From contig NZ_CP110383.1 of NCBI RefSeq assembly GCF_026015965.1, positions 1,367,501-1,431,500 of the forward strand: DNA of 64,000 nucleotides, written 5' to 3'. A program made the translations under genes and the position numbers. This stretch comes from Selenomonas sputigena (GTDB taxonomy: Bacteria > Bacillota > Negativicutes > Selenomonadales > Selenomonadaceae). The notes under the pieces are model-generated. The model made no database searches. It had not been told where the DNA came from and saw only the letters and a program-made list of their open reading frames with translations. This document shows positions 1 through 8,617 of the stretch, piece after piece (position 1 is the stretch's first letter; every line of letters begins with the position of its first letter).

Positions 1-98
1 TACGGCGTCACGCCGCAGCAGTAGATGCTCGCCTTGCCCGGCTCAAGGGGCTTGAACTCCTCTTTCTCGCGCGTCAGCGTATTGTAAACCCTCAGCAT
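1..98 (-). CDS. cysS: Cysteinyl-tRNA synthetase, N-terminal fragment
   Basis: The first 32 codons of a gene that runs off the left edge. The peptide begins [15 protein letters not shown] and reaches YCCGVTPY, the conserved N-terminal segment of CysRS, whose first cysteine is a zinc ligand in the family. The enzyme charges tRNA-Cys with cysteine in the cytoplasm. The ATG follows the ispF stop codon directly, so it is probably translationally coupled to ispF. ispD-ispF-cysS is a common Firmicute order. Only the start is visible, so completeness cannot be judged. Confidence 0.85.
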   Translation of the reverse strand, partial: MLRVYNTLTREKEEFKPLEPGKASIYCCGVTP

Positions 99-584
99 TT
101 ATTTTTCCTCCATTCGCTCCAAAGAAGCGACAGCGTAGGCGGATATGCCTTTCTCCTCGCCCGTAAAACCGAGCTTCTCCTCCGTCGTCGCCTTCACATT
201 CACCTGATCCGGCTCCAAATCGAGCTTTTCGGCGATGTTCCGGCGCATTTCCTCGATGTAGGGCGCGAACTTCGGACGCTGCGCCACGATCGTCGCGTCG
301 ATGTTGCCGACGCAATAGCCCTTCGCACGAATCATTTCCGCGACATGCTCCAAGAGCTTCATGCTCGACACGCCTTTCCAGCGATCGTCACTGTCGGGAA
401 AGTGCCTGCCGAGATCGCCGAGAGCCGCCGCACCCAAGAGGGCGTCCTCGACGGCATGCAGCAGCACATCGGCGTCCGAATGTCCCAGGAGCCCATATTC
501 ATGCGGGATGTCGACACCGCCCACGATGAGCTTGCGCCCTGTCACCAGGCGGTGCACGTCGTATCCCATGCCAAATCTCGTCAT
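99..584 (-). CDS. ispF: 2-C-methyl-D-erythritol 2,4-cyclodiphosphate synthase
   Basis: 161 residues, full family length. IspF cyclises CDP-methylerythritol 2-phosphate, releasing CMP, in the non-mevalonate isoprenoid pathway. The metal ligands are visible as D9 and H11 (GYDVHRL) and H43 (after HSDADVLLH). The C-terminal [17 protein letters not shown] block is typical. The start overlaps the ispD stop by four bases (ATGA), so the two consecutive pathway enzymes are translationally coupled. Confidence 0.97.
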   Translation of the reverse strand: MTRFGMGYDVHRLVTGRKLIVGGVDIPHEYGLLGHSDADVLLHAVEDALLGAAALGDLGRHFPDSDDRWKGVSSMKLLEHVAEMIRAKGYCVGNIDATIVAQRPKFAPYIEEMRRNIAEKLDLEPDQVNVKATTEEKLGFTGEEKGISAYAVASLERMEEK

Positions 585-1294
585 ATCGTCACCTTCATTT
601 CATCCACAATTCCTGCAGAATGCGCCAAAAGCGCCTCCGCCATCCACAAATCTTCAGGCGTCGTGATCTTCAGATTGCCGTAGTCGCTCTCGACGACGAA
701 GACCGCCTCGCCGATTCGCTCGACGAGACTCGCGTCGTCCGTGCCGAGGAAGCCGTCCTGCGCCGCCTTCTCATAGGCGCGCTGCAAAATCTCACGGCGA
801 AATCCCTGCGGCGTCTGCACCTCCCAGAGGCTTGCACGCGCCGGCGTCGCCTCGACGCGCCCGTCCTCGCCGACGACCTTGATCGTGTTCTTCGCACGCA
901 CGGCAGCGATGGCCGCGCCCTTCTCACGCGCCGCAGAGATGACCGCTTCGATTACAGCAAGGCTCACTAAAGGCCTCGCCGCATCGTGCACGAGCACAAT
1001 GTCGGCATCTGCGGCGAGATGTGCCATGCCGTTCGCGATCGAATACTGGCGCTCAGCGCCGCCTTGAACGACGCGCCAGGGCTTCAAGCCCTGCGCCTTC
1101 TCCAGCATCTCCTCGACAAAAGCGATCTCATCCTTGGCGACGACGACGATCAGTTCGGCGACTGCAGGTACGGCGGAAAAGCGCCGCAGCGTGCGAAGCA
1201 GGATCGGCACGCCTGAAAGTTCCAGAAGCACCTTGTTTCTGTCCGCCTTCATGCGCCTTCCTGCACCTGCCGCCGGAAAAATCACGGAAACCAT
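581..1294 (-). CDS. ispD: 2-C-methyl-D-erythritol 4-phosphate cytidylyltransferase
   Basis: 237 residues from the chosen ATG. IspD transfers CMP from CTP to methylerythritol 4-phosphate. The nucleotide-binding N-terminus [15 protein letters not shown] and the VHDAARPLV motif are intact. The ATG at 1294 is preferred because AAGGAGG lies eight bases upstream. A longer in-frame reading to 1345 adds 17 residues (MRLIGGAFIKQ...) that do not look like the family. It overlaps ispF by four bases. Confidence 0.96.
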   Translation of the reverse strand: MVSVIFPAAGAGRRMKADRNKVLLELSGVPILLRTLRRFSAVPAVAELIVVVAKDEIAFVEEMLEKAQGLKPWRVVQGGAERQYSIANGMAHLAADADIVLVHDAARPLVSLAVIEAVISAAREKGAAIAAVRAKNTIKVVGEDGRVEATPARASLWEVQTPQGFRREILQRAYEKAAQDGFLGTDDASLVERIGEAVFVVESDYGNLKITTPEDLWMAEALLAHSAGIVDEMKVTI

Positions 1295-1368
1295 AAAGCC
1301 TCCTTGCATATACTGCTTTATAAACGCGCCGCCGATAAGTCGCATGACCTATCGGCGGCACTTCTCTT

Positions 1369-2526
1369 TCACCAATGTCTGGGCTTTGCAAAAATCATGC
1401 GTCCGGCTGCTGTCTGCAGCGCCGACGTGACCTCCACTTCAATCGTATTGTTGATATGGCGGCGGCCGTTCTCGATGACGATCATCGTGCCGTCATCGAG
1501 ATAGGCGACGCCCTGTCCCGGCTCCTTGCCTTCCTTGACGACGGAAACGCGCATCGTCTCGCCTGGAATGACGACGGGCTTCACGGCATTGGAAAGCTCG
1601 TTGATGTTGAGGACGGGCACATCGCGCAACTCTGCGACCTTATTCAGGTTGAAATCATTCGTGATGAGCTTGCCGCCCACGACCTGAGCCAGGCGCACGA
1701 GCTTCGAGTCGACCTCGGCGATGTCGTCGAAGTCCTGGCTCGTGATCTCGACCTCCATCTTCGATTCCATGCGTATGCGCTGCAGGACATCGAGTCCGCG
1801 CCTGCCGCGCACGCGTTTCAACGCATCTGAGGAATCGGCAATATGCTGCAGTTCTTCCAAGACGAACTCAGGGATGAGCAATGTACCGTCAATGAAGCCC
1901 GTCTCACATATATCGGCGATGCGTCCGTCGATGATGACGCTTGTATCGAGCAGCTTGTAGAGCTTGGACGATTTCTGTTCCTTGGCGATTTGCCCCAGCG
2001 CTTCCTTTGCCTTCGCCTGCGCCTTCGCTTCGCGGCTCTTGCTGATCAGATTTGGCAGCGTGCCGAAAAGATCGCCGACTTCCTTGCGCTTTTTGATCGT
2101 GATATGAATGCCGAGATAGCCGAACACGATGCTGAAAACGACAGGAAAATATGCACCGACGAGCGGGATCTTGGAAAACGCCGCTCCCAATAAATTTGCA
2201 ATGATAAGTCCGATGGCCAGCCCCGCTGCGCCTGCGATGACATCATGAATCGGCATCTTGTTCAGTTGCGTTTCGACCCAATAGGTGAAGCGCTTGAGCG
2301 TAGCCGTGAAAAGTGGCGTCGTGATGAAGCCGAGAACTCCGCCCAAAACAGCACCGACGAGGATGCAGACGAGCGAAGCGAGCGTCAGGCCGAAGAGTCC
2401 GAGATCCAGTTTGAGAACTTCCGTGCTCAGAAACAAGGTCAGAAGCGGACTGGCAAGCTGCATGAGCGCTCCGCCGAGAATGGCGAAGATCAGCGTGATG
2501 AAAAAACGCAATACTTTTTCGAGCAA
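1369..2526 (-). CDS. PIN-TRAM domain membrane protein (YacL-like)
   Basis: About 385 residues. The N-terminal ~120 residues contain several hydrophobic membrane segments. They are followed by a PIN nuclease-like domain ([15 protein letters not shown], acidic residues [12 protein letters not shown]) and a C-terminal TRAM RNA-binding domain ([26 protein letters not shown]). Members of the YacL family are thought to be membrane-anchored RNA-acting proteins; their substrate is unknown. A TTG start at 2526 is chosen: GGAGGG lies upstream at proper spacing. The ATG at 2565 falls about where transcription should begin. It sits between carD and ispD, as in many Firmicutes. Confidence 0.85.
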   Translation of the reverse strand: MLEKVLRFFITLIFAILGGALMQLASPLLTLFLSTEVLKLDLGLFGLTLASLVCILVGAVLGGVLGFITTPLFTATLKRFTYWVETQLNKMPIHDVIAGAAGLAIGLIIANLLGAAFSKIPLVGAYFPVVFSIVFGYLGIHITIKKRKEVGDLFGTLPNLISKSREAKAQAKAKEALGQIAKEQKSSKLYKLLDTSVIIDGRIADICETGFIDGTLLIPEFVLEELQHIADSSDALKRVRGRRGLDVLQRIRMESKMEVEITSQDFDDIAEVDSKLVRLAQVVGGKLITNDFNLNKVAELRDVPVLNINELSNAVKPVVIPGETMRVSVVKEGKEPGQGVAYLDDGTMIVIENGRRHINNTIEVEVTSALQTAAGRMIFAKPRHW

Positions 2527-2554
2527 TAAACATCCCTCCCCATATAATGGAAAT

Positions 2555-2600
2555 GACAAAGCCAAACAGATTTATCATACTAAATCTATTCGGCTTTGTC
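2555..2600. repeat. 20-bp inverted repeat around the promoter
   Basis: Arms GACAAAGCC..AGATTTA and TAAATCT..GGCTTTGTC are separated by TCATAC. There are two mismatches on the plus strand. On a minus-strand transcript both become G-U pairs, giving 20 continuous pairs. It could be an operator or the 3' end of the carD transcript; no T-run follows it. Confidence 0.7.
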
Positions 2601-2602
2601 AA
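2574..2602 (-). promoter_or_regulatory. Sigma-A type promoter of the PIN-TRAM/isp genes
   Basis: On the minus strand TTGACA (2597-2602), a 17-base spacer, then TATGAT (2574-2579). Transcription would start near 2567, just before the PIN-TRAM gene. The promoter lies inside an almost perfect 20-bp inverted repeat. Confidence 0.75.
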
Positions 2603-2649
2603 AAGAAATCACTCTCGAATCGCCGGGGTCTTCCCGGCGATCGTCAGCA

Positions 2650-3141
2650 TCAGGCAAAATCGTTTTCCGCAAGGATGCCATCCATCCACGACTTGACTTC
2701 CTCGGGCGATTTGCTGCAGGCATAGACAAGCTCACTGACGATGATCTGCCGCGCGAGATCCAGAAGGCGCCGCTCGCCGCTCGAAATCTTGCGCAGGCGA
2801 TCCTGCAGGACGAGATTTCGCGCGACAGCCGCCACATCGCATATATCGCCGCTCTTCATGCGCTCAAGATTCGCATGAAAGCGCTTGTTCCAGCTTCCCG
2901 TCGCACGCTCGGGAGCCATCTGCAGAATGTCCTTGACCTCTTCGACCTGCGTTTCGGGAATCACGTCTCGAAGACCCATATTATCCACGTTGTCCGTCGG
3001 TATCATGACCTTCATGTTGCCCAATGGCATTTGAAGCACATAATAGGATTTGCCCTCGCCGAGCACCTCGCAATCCTCTATGCCGGAAATCACGCCCGCC
3101 CCATGCATCGGATAGACAACTGTGTCACCAACCTGAAGCAA
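2650..3141 (-). CDS. carD: CarD family transcriptional regulator
   Basis: 163 residues, normal for the family. The N-terminal RNA polymerase-interacting Tudor-like domain is clear: LQVGDTVVYPMHGAGVI, then YYVLQMPLGNMKVMIP. The C-terminal helical half contains RMKSGDICDVAAVARNL. In characterised members CarD binds the RNAP beta subunit and stabilises open complexes, including at rRNA promoters. A TTG start at 3141 is chosen because GGAGGT lies six bases upstream. The upstream in-frame residues to 3222 are not family-like and overlap the promoter. Confidence 0.9.
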   Translation of the reverse strand: MLQVGDTVVYPMHGAGVISGIEDCEVLGEGKSYYVLQMPLGNMKVMIPTDNVDNMGLRDVIPETQVEEVKDILQMAPERATGSWNKRFHANLERMKSGDICDVAAVARNLVLQDRLRKISSGERRLLDLARQIIVSELVYACSKSPEEVKSWMDGILAENDFA

Positions 3142-3202
3142 TGCTACACCTCCTGCCCTTTCCCCATGCAAAACGCACGGAATTAAAAAACTATCCGCAT
3201 AC

Positions 3203-3231
3203 ATTATAGCACAAATCTTCATAAGTTGGAA
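3203..3231 (-). promoter_or_regulatory. Promoter of carD
   Basis: Minus strand TATAAT at 3203-3208, with a weak TTCCAA 17 bases upstream. It is placed about 60 bases before the carD TTG start. Confidence 0.55.
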
Positions 3232-3305
3232 GAAAATAAGTAGTTTATCATATCCCTCATTTTATGTCAATCAGGTTTTATCATATTTAGGATAATTCTC
3301 TTACA

Positions 3306-3518
3306 TTATGAATCCAGATCATGTCCATGCCTGTGCCCCAAGGCCGCCGCCCATTCGTGACTGATGAGTCCGCCATGGGCAAAAAGTTCGACGATGTGTG
3401 CATTCGTCTCACGAATCGCCCGCGCCTCCTCTTCCGTGCCGCCGTTTCGGATGCAGGCATGGTAAGATTTTTTCAGCTGACGGTTGATGCGGTAATACTG
3501 CTGTGTGCGAAAATACAT
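3306..3518 (-). CDS. Small hypothetical protein
   Basis: 70 residues starting MYFRTQQYYRINRQLKK, mostly charged and helical, ending GHRHGHDLDS. I do not recognise a family. The ATG at 3518 has GAGAGGGG upstream and is preferred over the longer reading to 3614. The longer reading would include a -10 like TATACT and part of a dispersed repeat. It lies alone between carD and the repeat copy at 3581. Confidence 0.6.
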   Translation of the reverse strand: MYFRTQQYYRINRQLKKSYHACIRNGGTEEEARAIRETNAHIVELFAHGGLISHEWAAALGHRHGHDLDS

Positions 3519-3580
3519 GAGTTTTCCCCTCTCTTCTGCGCTTCTTATCCGCGCGGTGGTCTGTCTTCCTCTAGTATAGC

Positions 3581-3688
3581 AAACTACACGCACAAACGTC
3601 CAGTTTTTGGACATTGTGCGCCGCCCTTACGTGAAAAAGCCAATCGTTCTGCGCCCTTCGGGCTTGACCTCTTGGGTTTTCATAGCAA
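3581..3688 (+). repeat. Dispersed ~110-bp repeat, copy A
   Basis: Shares with copies at 7441-7549 (inverted) and 37246-37365 the order: AAACTACACGCACAAA, a GTCCA..TGGAC hairpin, TTGTGCGCCGCCCTTAC, GCCAATCG, CTGCGCCCTTCGGGCTTGA and GGGTTTTCAT. The whole element can fold into two hairpins. It has no coding capacity. Confidence 0.85.
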
Positions 3689-3732
3689 AAGCAGCCCGAT
3701 CGACCAAGCGAAAATAAATTTTCTCCAAATGC

Positions 3733-3761
3733 TTGACAACCTTCTTTTCGAGGAGTATATT
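3733..3761 (+). promoter_or_regulatory. Promoter of the T-box leader
   Basis: TTGACA (3733-3738), a 17-base spacer and TATATT (3756-3761). The transcript would begin near 3768 and carry a leader of about 345 nt before the transporter gene. A 13-base direct repeat containing ACCACGATGCAAA lies just downstream at about 3790-3815. Confidence 0.8.
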
Positions 3762-3829
3762 ATGCTTCATCGAGGTTACAACTTAACAAACCACGATGCA
3801 AACCACGATGCAAAAGAATACATCGCCAA

Positions 3830-4078
3830 AATTCTATGACGGGAAAGAGTATTCGTGATACGCTGTCTTACAGAGAGCCGCTCCTGTGCTGAAAAGCGGC
3901 AGAAAGCCTCGCGAAGAAAATCCTCCCCGAGAAGCAAAGCTGAAATCGAGTAAGCCGAGCCGTTCCTTCCGCGTTAGAGGAAGCGCGTATGACTGTACGC
4001 GGCAAGCGCCCGCTTTATGCGGGAATCTGGGTGGTACCGCGGATAATCCTCCGTCCCTTTCGAGGGGCGGAGTTTTTG
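3830..4078 (+). promoter_or_regulatory. T-box riboswitch leader
   Basis: The antiterminator T-box sequence TGGGTGGTACCGCGG lies at 4028-4042. A terminator hairpin (CTCCGTCCC / GGGGCGGAG plus T5) follows at 4049-4077. Stem I features are visible upstream: AGTA at about 3849, the distal CAGAGAGCC at 3871, and GAAGAAAATC opposite AGTA near 3912. T-boxes bind uncharged tRNA and let transcription continue when that amino acid is scarce. The specifier triplet is probably within GAAAATCC; ATC (Ile) or AAT (Asn) are candidates, but I cannot fix the register by eye. Confidence 0.9.
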
Positions 4079-4112
4079 TTTATCATCCTGCATTATTTTA
4101 GGAGGAATCATT

Positions 4113-5447
4113 ATGGAAAATTTGGATCTCGCCCGTCTCAGACGAAAGCGCGACCTGCGCATCATCCTGCCCGTCTTTCTCGTGTCCATCATCGCCTGCA
4201 TCGACCGCGTGAACATCGCCTATGCAGCGCTGACGATGACGCAGGATCTCGACTGGATCACGCCCGAAATCTTCGGCGCAGGCGCGGGCATCTTCTTCAT
4301 GGGCTATCTGCTCCTGGAAATCCCCGGCGCACTCATCGCCGCCCGCTTTTCCGCCGCAAAGTGGATCGCACGCATCATGTTCACCTGGGGACTTGTCTGC
4401 ATCTTCATGGCATTCATGCAGACGCAGACGGAGTTCTACCTTTGCCGCTTCCTGCTCGGCGCCTCGGAAGCGAGCCTTTACCCCGTCATCTACTCCGTGC
4501 TCTTCGCGCGTTGGTTTTCCGAAAGGGAGAGAGCACGCGCCAATTCCCTCATGCTGACGTCACTTCTCATCTCAACGATCATCGGCGCACCGCTCGCGGG
4601 ATTCCTGCTGCAAACATCCTTCTTCGGCATGCACGGCTGGCAGGAACTGTTCATCTTGGAGGCAGGGCCCGCCCTCCTCTTCGCCGTATTTTTCTTCTAC
4701 TTCGTCAAAGACAAGCCCGACCAGGTTTCCTGGCTCAGTGCAGAAGAAAAGGAATACTTGAACCGCCAGTACGAAGAAGAGCAGGCGCGTATGCAAAGCG
4801 TCAAGAAATACACGATCTTCCAGGCTTTCTCCGATCCCAAGGTCTTGAAACTCTGCTTCATCTACTTCATGTGGGTCATCGGCTTCTGGGGCTTCAACTT
4901 CTGGATGCCGACGGTGCTCAAGGGGCTTTCGGGCTGGTCAACCGGATTCCTCGGCGGCGCCATCGCCATTCCGATGACGGCGGCGCTCATCGTGCAGGTC
5001 ATCATCGGCAAAACCTCGACGAAGACGGGCGACAAGGTCTGGCACGTCGCGGGCGCTCTCCTCGTCGGCGCCGTCGGCCTAGGACTCAGCCCCTTTGCTG
5101 ATGACATGTACACGGCACTCTTCCTCGTCTGCCTGTCCGCCATCGGCATCTACGCCGCCATGGGCGTCTGGTGGACGATCCCGACGAGCTTCCTCTCCGG
5201 CTCCGCCGCTGCCGGCAGCGTCGCCCTCATCAACTCCTGCGGCAATCTCGGCGGCTGGGTCGGCCCCTACATGATGGGCTGGCTCAAGACGGAGACAGGC
5301 TCCTTCGACACGGGCTACTTCCTCATGGCGCTCTTCATGTTCATCGCCGCGCTTACGGTGCTGACGATCCAATACCGCTGGAACGGGGCGCGAAAAACAG
5401 CACAGAGAGAAAGCGAACATCCGGTTCCTCTGCAGCAGGAAGCGTAA
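4113..5447 (+). CDS. MFS transporter, anion:cation symporter type
   Basis: 444 residues with about 12 membrane segments. The N-terminus (RIILPVFLVSIIACIDRVNIAYAAL) and the RFLLGASEASLYPVIY segment are characteristic of the ACS branch of the major facilitator superfamily, which carries organic anions such as hexuronates, tartrate and phthalate. A Shine-Dalgarno TAGGAGG precedes the ATG. The T-box leader means expression is expected to rise when one tRNA is uncharged. The physiological substrate is therefore probably an amino acid, a derivative or a precursor. This is inference. Confidence 0.88.
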   Translation: MENLDLARLRRKRDLRIILPVFLVSIIACIDRVNIAYAALTMTQDLDWITPEIFGAGAGIFFMGYLLLEIPGALIAARFSAAKWIARIMFTWGLVCIFMAFMQTQTEFYLCRFLLGASEASLYPVIYSVLFARWFSERERARANSLMLTSLLISTIIGAPLAGFLLQTSFFGMHGWQELFILEAGPALLFAVFFFYFVKDKPDQVSWLSAEEKEYLNRQYEEEQARMQSVKKYTIFQAFSDPKVLKLCFIYFMWVIGFWGFNFWMPTVLKGLSGWSTGFLGGAIAIPMTAALIVQVIIGKTSTKTGDKVWHVAGALLVGAVGLGLSPFADDMYTALFLVCLSAIGIYAAMGVWWTIPTSFLSGSAAAGSVALINSCGNLGGWVGPYMMGWLKTETGSFDTGYFLMALFMFIAALTVLTIQYRWNGARKTAQRESEHPVPLQQEA

Positions 5448-5465
5448 ACCAACCAACCAAACAAA

Positions 5466-5511
5466 AACCGCCCTTGCAGTCGAAAATCGACTTGCAAGGG
5501 CGGTTTCTTAT
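5466..5511. terminator. Bidirectional terminator
   Basis: AAACCGCCCTTGCAGTCGA pairs with TCGACTTGCAAGGGCGGTTT, flanked by A and T runs. It separates the convergent transporter gene and the rplL operon. Confidence 0.9.
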
Positions 5512-5532
5512 GCAGCTTCTGCTGCGCCCAAA

Positions 5533-5904
5533 TTACTTGAGCTCGACCGTTGCGCCGGCCTCTTCGAGCTTCTTCTTGAGCTCTTCTGCCTCTGCCTTCG
5601 CGATGTTCTCCTTGATCGGAGCAGGAGCGCCGTCAACGAGCTCCTTCGCTTCCTTCAGGCCGAGACCCGTAGCTTCGCGGACAGCCTTGATGACGTTGAT
5701 CTTCTTGTCGCCGGCAGCAGCAAGAACGACCGTGAACTCGGTCTTCTCTTCACCGCCCGCAGCAGCCGGAGCAGCGCCGGCAGCAGCAACAGCAACCGGA
5801 GCCGCAGCGCTGACGCCAAACTTCTCTTCCATATCCTTGACAAGTTCGGAAAGTTCGAGGACGGTCATGCCCTCAATGGCCTGCAGGATTTCTTCTTTAG
5901 TCAT
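5533..5904 (-). CDS. rplL: 50S ribosomal protein L7/L12
   Basis: 123 residues. The N-terminal dimerisation domain begins [20 protein letters not shown]. An Ala/Gly/Val-rich hinge follows at about residues 35-52. The C-terminal factor-binding domain contains [21 protein letters not shown]7/L12 forms the ribosomal stalk that recruits translation GTPases. It is the last gene of the operon, about 90 bases after rplJ. Confidence 0.98.
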   Translation of the reverse strand: MTKEEILQAIEGMTVLELSELVKDMEEKFGVSAAAPVAVAAAGAAPAAAGGEEKTEFTVVLAAAGDKKINVIKAVREATGLGLKEAKELVDGAPAPIKENIAKAEAEELKKKLEEAGATVELK

Positions 5905-5990
5905 GATTGTACCTCCATAAAATTGTTTTCTTCAAATGTATTCAGCCTGCAAGCGGCGGACGTCTGCCCAACCGCTGCACTCTATAAGGT

Positions 5991-6545
5991 TCAGGCGGAA
6001 GCCTGCTCCTCCTTTTGCTTGCGGATCGCCTCAAGCACATAGACCGCGTTGCGGATGACTCCTTGGAGCACGTTGACCGTACCCGCAATCGGAGACTGCA
6101 TGCTGCCCAAGAGCTTTGCGAGAAGAACCTCGCGCGACGGCAGATCGGCCAAAGCCTTGACCTCAGCGACGTCGATGACGCGTCCGTCGAGAAGACCTGC
6201 TTTGAGCGTCAGGATGCCGGCTTCATCGAGCTTGTTCTTCTTCATGAACTCGCAGATGACCTTCGCCGGCGCCACAGCGTCGTCAGTGGAAACGGCAAGA
6301 GCCGTCGTCCCCTCCAAGTGATCGCAAAGTTCGTCGAGCCCGAGTTCCTTCGCGGCGATGCGCGTCATCGTGTTCTTGACGACATGATACGAAACGCCTG
6401 CCTCACGAAGCGCGCGGCGAAGCGCCGTGTCCTGCGCTACCGTCAAGCCTTTGTAGCTTGTAAAAACGGCTCCCTTCGCCGTCTGAAGCCTTTCCTTCAG
6501 CTCAGCAACGACCGCTTCCTTCTTTGCATTTACCTTTGCATTCAT
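5991..6545 (-). CDS. rplJ: 50S ribosomal protein L10
   Basis: 184 residues from the ATG at 6545 (MNAKVNAKKEAVVAELKERL), which has a GAGGGGG ribosome-binding site 8 bases upstream. A reading to 6563 adds MRGGAR and would include that site. L10 anchors the L7/L12 dimers on 23S rRNA through its C-terminal helix. An L10 leader lies upstream, so autoregulation by the L10-L12 complex is likely. Confidence 0.97.
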   Translation of the reverse strand: MNAKVNAKKEAVVAELKERLQTAKGAVFTSYKGLTVAQDTALRRALREAGVSYHVVKNTMTRIAAKELGLDELCDHLEGTTALAVSTDDAVAPAKVICEFMKKNKLDEAGILTLKAGLLDGRVIDVAEVKALADLPSREVLLAKLLGSMQSPIAGTVNVLQGVIRNAVYVLEAIRKQKEEQASA

Positions 6546-6565
6546 TCTTGCACCCCCTCTCAATG

Positions 6566-6720
6566 AGATTCAACAAAATAAAACGGCTCCCAACTGTATG
6601 CCGGAAGCCGCATCTTTTGAAGCAATGCGCCTGAATCCGACCTCGGCGGGCGAGCAACTTGCTCGTTAGATGGAAGATCCATACCTGCTGTCTACAGTCA
6701 TCGTATGCTGTTTTATCGGA
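6566..6720 (-). promoter_or_regulatory. L10 leader (rplJ-rplL autoregulatory element)
   Basis: The rplA-rplJ spacer carries the conserved leader blocks GACTGTAGACAGCAGGTATGG and CGCCGAGGTCGGA. They are followed by a hairpin, CGGCT...AGCCG with TTTTATTTT, near 6580-6618. This matches the Firmicute L10 leader layout, where L10(L12)4 binding promotes termination before rplJ. Confidence 0.85.
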
Positions 6721-7407
6721 TTAGGCCATCGTAGCAATCGGAACGCCGGGGCCCATCGTAGAGCTGACCGTGATCGCACGGATGTACTGCCCCTTCGCTG
6801 CTGCCGGGCGAACGCGGACGAGCGTGTCGATGAGTGCCTGATAATTCGCCTTGAGCTTATCGACATCGAACGAAGCCTTGCCGATCGGGACATGGACGTT
6901 GCCGGCCTTGTCCGTGCGGTACTCGACCTTACCGGCCTTAATCTCGCTGATCGCCTTCACAAGATCCATCGTGACCGTACCGAGCTTCGGGTTCGGCATG
7001 AGACCGCGAGGACCCAAGACCTTACCGAGGCGGCCGACCGTGCCCATCATATCGGGCGTAGCGACGGCGACATCGAAGTCGAACCAACCGCCCTGAATCT
7101 TCGTGACGATCTCGTCCGAGCCGACGTAATCAGCACCTGCATCCTCGGCTTCCTTGACCTTCTCGCCCTTGGCAAAGACGAGAACCTTTTTCGCCTTGCC
7201 CGTGCCGTGCGGCAGAACCATAGCACCGCGAACCTGCTGATCAGCGTACTTCGGATCAACGCCGAGACGGACGTGCAGCTCGATCGTCTCATCGAACTTT
7301 GCCGTCGCAGTTTTCTTCACGAGTTCCATAGCCTCAGCGACACTGTAGAGCTTTCCGTCTTCCAGAAGCTTCGCAGCATCCTGATATTTCTTGCCGTGTT
7401 TTGCCAT
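6721..7407 (-). CDS. rplA: 50S ribosomal protein L1
   Basis: 228 residues, standard length, beginning [16 protein letters not shown]. The family signature region [20 protein letters not shown] is intact. L1 forms the mobile stalk at the E site. The gap to rplK is unusually long because a dispersed repeat lies in it. Confidence 0.98.
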   Translation of the reverse strand: MAKHGKKYQDAAKLLEDGKLYSVAEAMELVKKTATAKFDETIELHVRLGVDPKYADQQVRGAMVLPHGTGKAKKVLVFAKGEKVKEAEDAGADYVGSDEIVTKIQGGWFDFDVAVATPDMMGTVGRLGKVLGPRGLMPNPKLGTVTMDLVKAISEIKAGKVEYRTDKAGNVHVPIGKASFDVDKLKANYQALIDTLVRVRPAAAKGQYIRAITVSSTMGPGVPIATMA

Positions 7408-7440
7408 TCAAAAATTCCCCTTTCGTGGTCATAGCGGTTT

Positions 7441-7549
7441 TTTTACAACGAAACCCCAAGGGATCAAGCCGAAGGCGCAGACCGATTGGCTGGTTTCATG
7501 TAAGGACGGCGTACAACGTCCAGGAAGTGGACATTTGTGCGCGTAGTTT
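7441..7549 (-). repeat. Dispersed ~110-bp repeat, copy B, inside the ribosomal operon
   Basis: Reverse-complement copy of the element at 3581 and 37246. CGCACAAATGTCCAC..TGGACGTTG, GCCAATCGGTCTGCGCC and CTTGGGGTTTC are all recognisable. It fills the rplK-rplA spacer and would be transcribed as part of the polycistronic message. Confidence 0.85.
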
Positions 7550-7575
7550 CCTGCCACGAGCATGAGCGTCTCGAA

Positions 7576-8001
7576 TCAATCGACGATTTCGATGCCCATG
7601 CTGCGAGCCGTTCCCTCGATCATGCGCGTAGCAGCTTCGAGGTCTGCCGCATTGAGATCCTGCATCTTCGACTGCGCGATCTCCTGCGCTTTCGCGCGCG
7701 GCACCTTAGCGACTTTCGTCTTGTTCGGCTCACCGGAAGCTTTTTCAATGCCGGCAGCTTTCTTCAAAAGAATTGCGGCGGGCGGCGTCTTCGTGATGAA
7801 CGTAAACGAACGATCCTCGAAGACCGTGATCTCGACCGGAATAACAAGACCAGCCTGTTTGGCCGTCCTCTCATTGAATTCCTTGACGAAAGCCATGATG
7901 TTGACGCCTGCTTGACCGAGTGCCGGGCCTACCGGAGGAGCCGGACTTGCCTTGCCGGCAACGACCTGCAGCTTGACGAGCTTTGCGACCTTCTTTGCCA
8001 T
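7576..8001 (-). CDS. rplK: 50S ribosomal protein L11
   Basis: 141 residues from the ATG at 8001 ([25 protein letters not shown]), which has AAGGAGGTG ten bases upstream. A GTG at 8013 would overlap that site. The conserved N-terminal proline-rich segment and the C-terminal rRNA-binding domain ([21 protein letters not shown]) are present. L11 binds the GTPase-associated centre of 23S rRNA. Confidence 0.97.
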   Translation of the reverse strand: MAKKVAKLVKLQVVAGKASPAPPVGPALGQAGVNIMAFVKEFNERTAKQAGLVIPVEITVFEDRSFTFITKTPPAAILLKKAAGIEKASGEPNKTKVAKVPRAKAQEIAQSKMQDLNAADLEAATRMIEGTARSMGIEIVD

Positions 8002-8065
8002 ACTTTTTAACACCTCCTTAAAAGGGGTTTATGCTGCTTCTCATATCGAGACACCGAGCGATTCC

Positions 8066-8602
8066 CTAGATTTTTTCAACCTCGTTGTACGACAGCTCAA
8101 CCGTAGTCTCGCGTCCAAACATATCGACGAGAACTTTGACCATGCCCTTTTCTGGGAAGACTTCCGCTACCGTGGCAGCGAAATTCTCAAAAGCACCCGA
8201 ATTGATATGTACGGCCTGCCCAACCTCGAGATCGATGTGGGTGACGGGCTTCTCTTCCTCCGTCCCCATAGATTTCAAGATATGCTTTACTTCTGCTTCC
8301 GACAGCGGAATCGGCTTCGTTCCCGAGCCGACGAATCCCGTGACACCCGGCGTGTTGCGCACAACGTACCAAGAGCGGTCATTGACGATCATCTCAACCA
8401 AGGCGTAACCGGGGAAAACCTTCTTCTTGACGAGCTTCTTCTTGCCGTCCTTGATTTCGGCCTCTTCCTCCATCGGGACGATGACGTTGAAAATATTGTC
8501 CTCCATCCCCATGGTATGGACGCGAGACTCAAGATTCGCCTTGACCTTGTTCTCATATCCGGAATAGGTATGGATCACATACCATTTCTTCTCAGACTCC
8601 AT
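8066..8602 (-). CDS. nusG: Transcription termination/antitermination factor NusG
   Basis: 178 residues. The NGN domain starts KKWYVIHTYSGYENKVKANLE and includes KVFPGYALVEM. The C-terminal KOW domain includes VGQAVHINSGAFENFAATV. NusG tethers RNA polymerase to the leading ribosome and modulates pausing. It lies between secE and rplK, the usual order. Confidence 0.97.
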   Translation of the reverse strand: MESEKKWYVIHTYSGYENKVKANLESRVHTMGMEDNIFNVIVPMEEEAEIKDGKKKLVKKKVFPGYALVEMIVNDRSWYVVRNTPGVTGFVGSGTKPIPLSEAEVKHILKSMGTEEEKPVTHIDLEVGQAVHINSGAFENFAATVAEVFPEKGMVKVLVDMFGRETTVELSYNEVEKI

Positions 8603-8617
8603 CGCGCCTCCAGCCTT

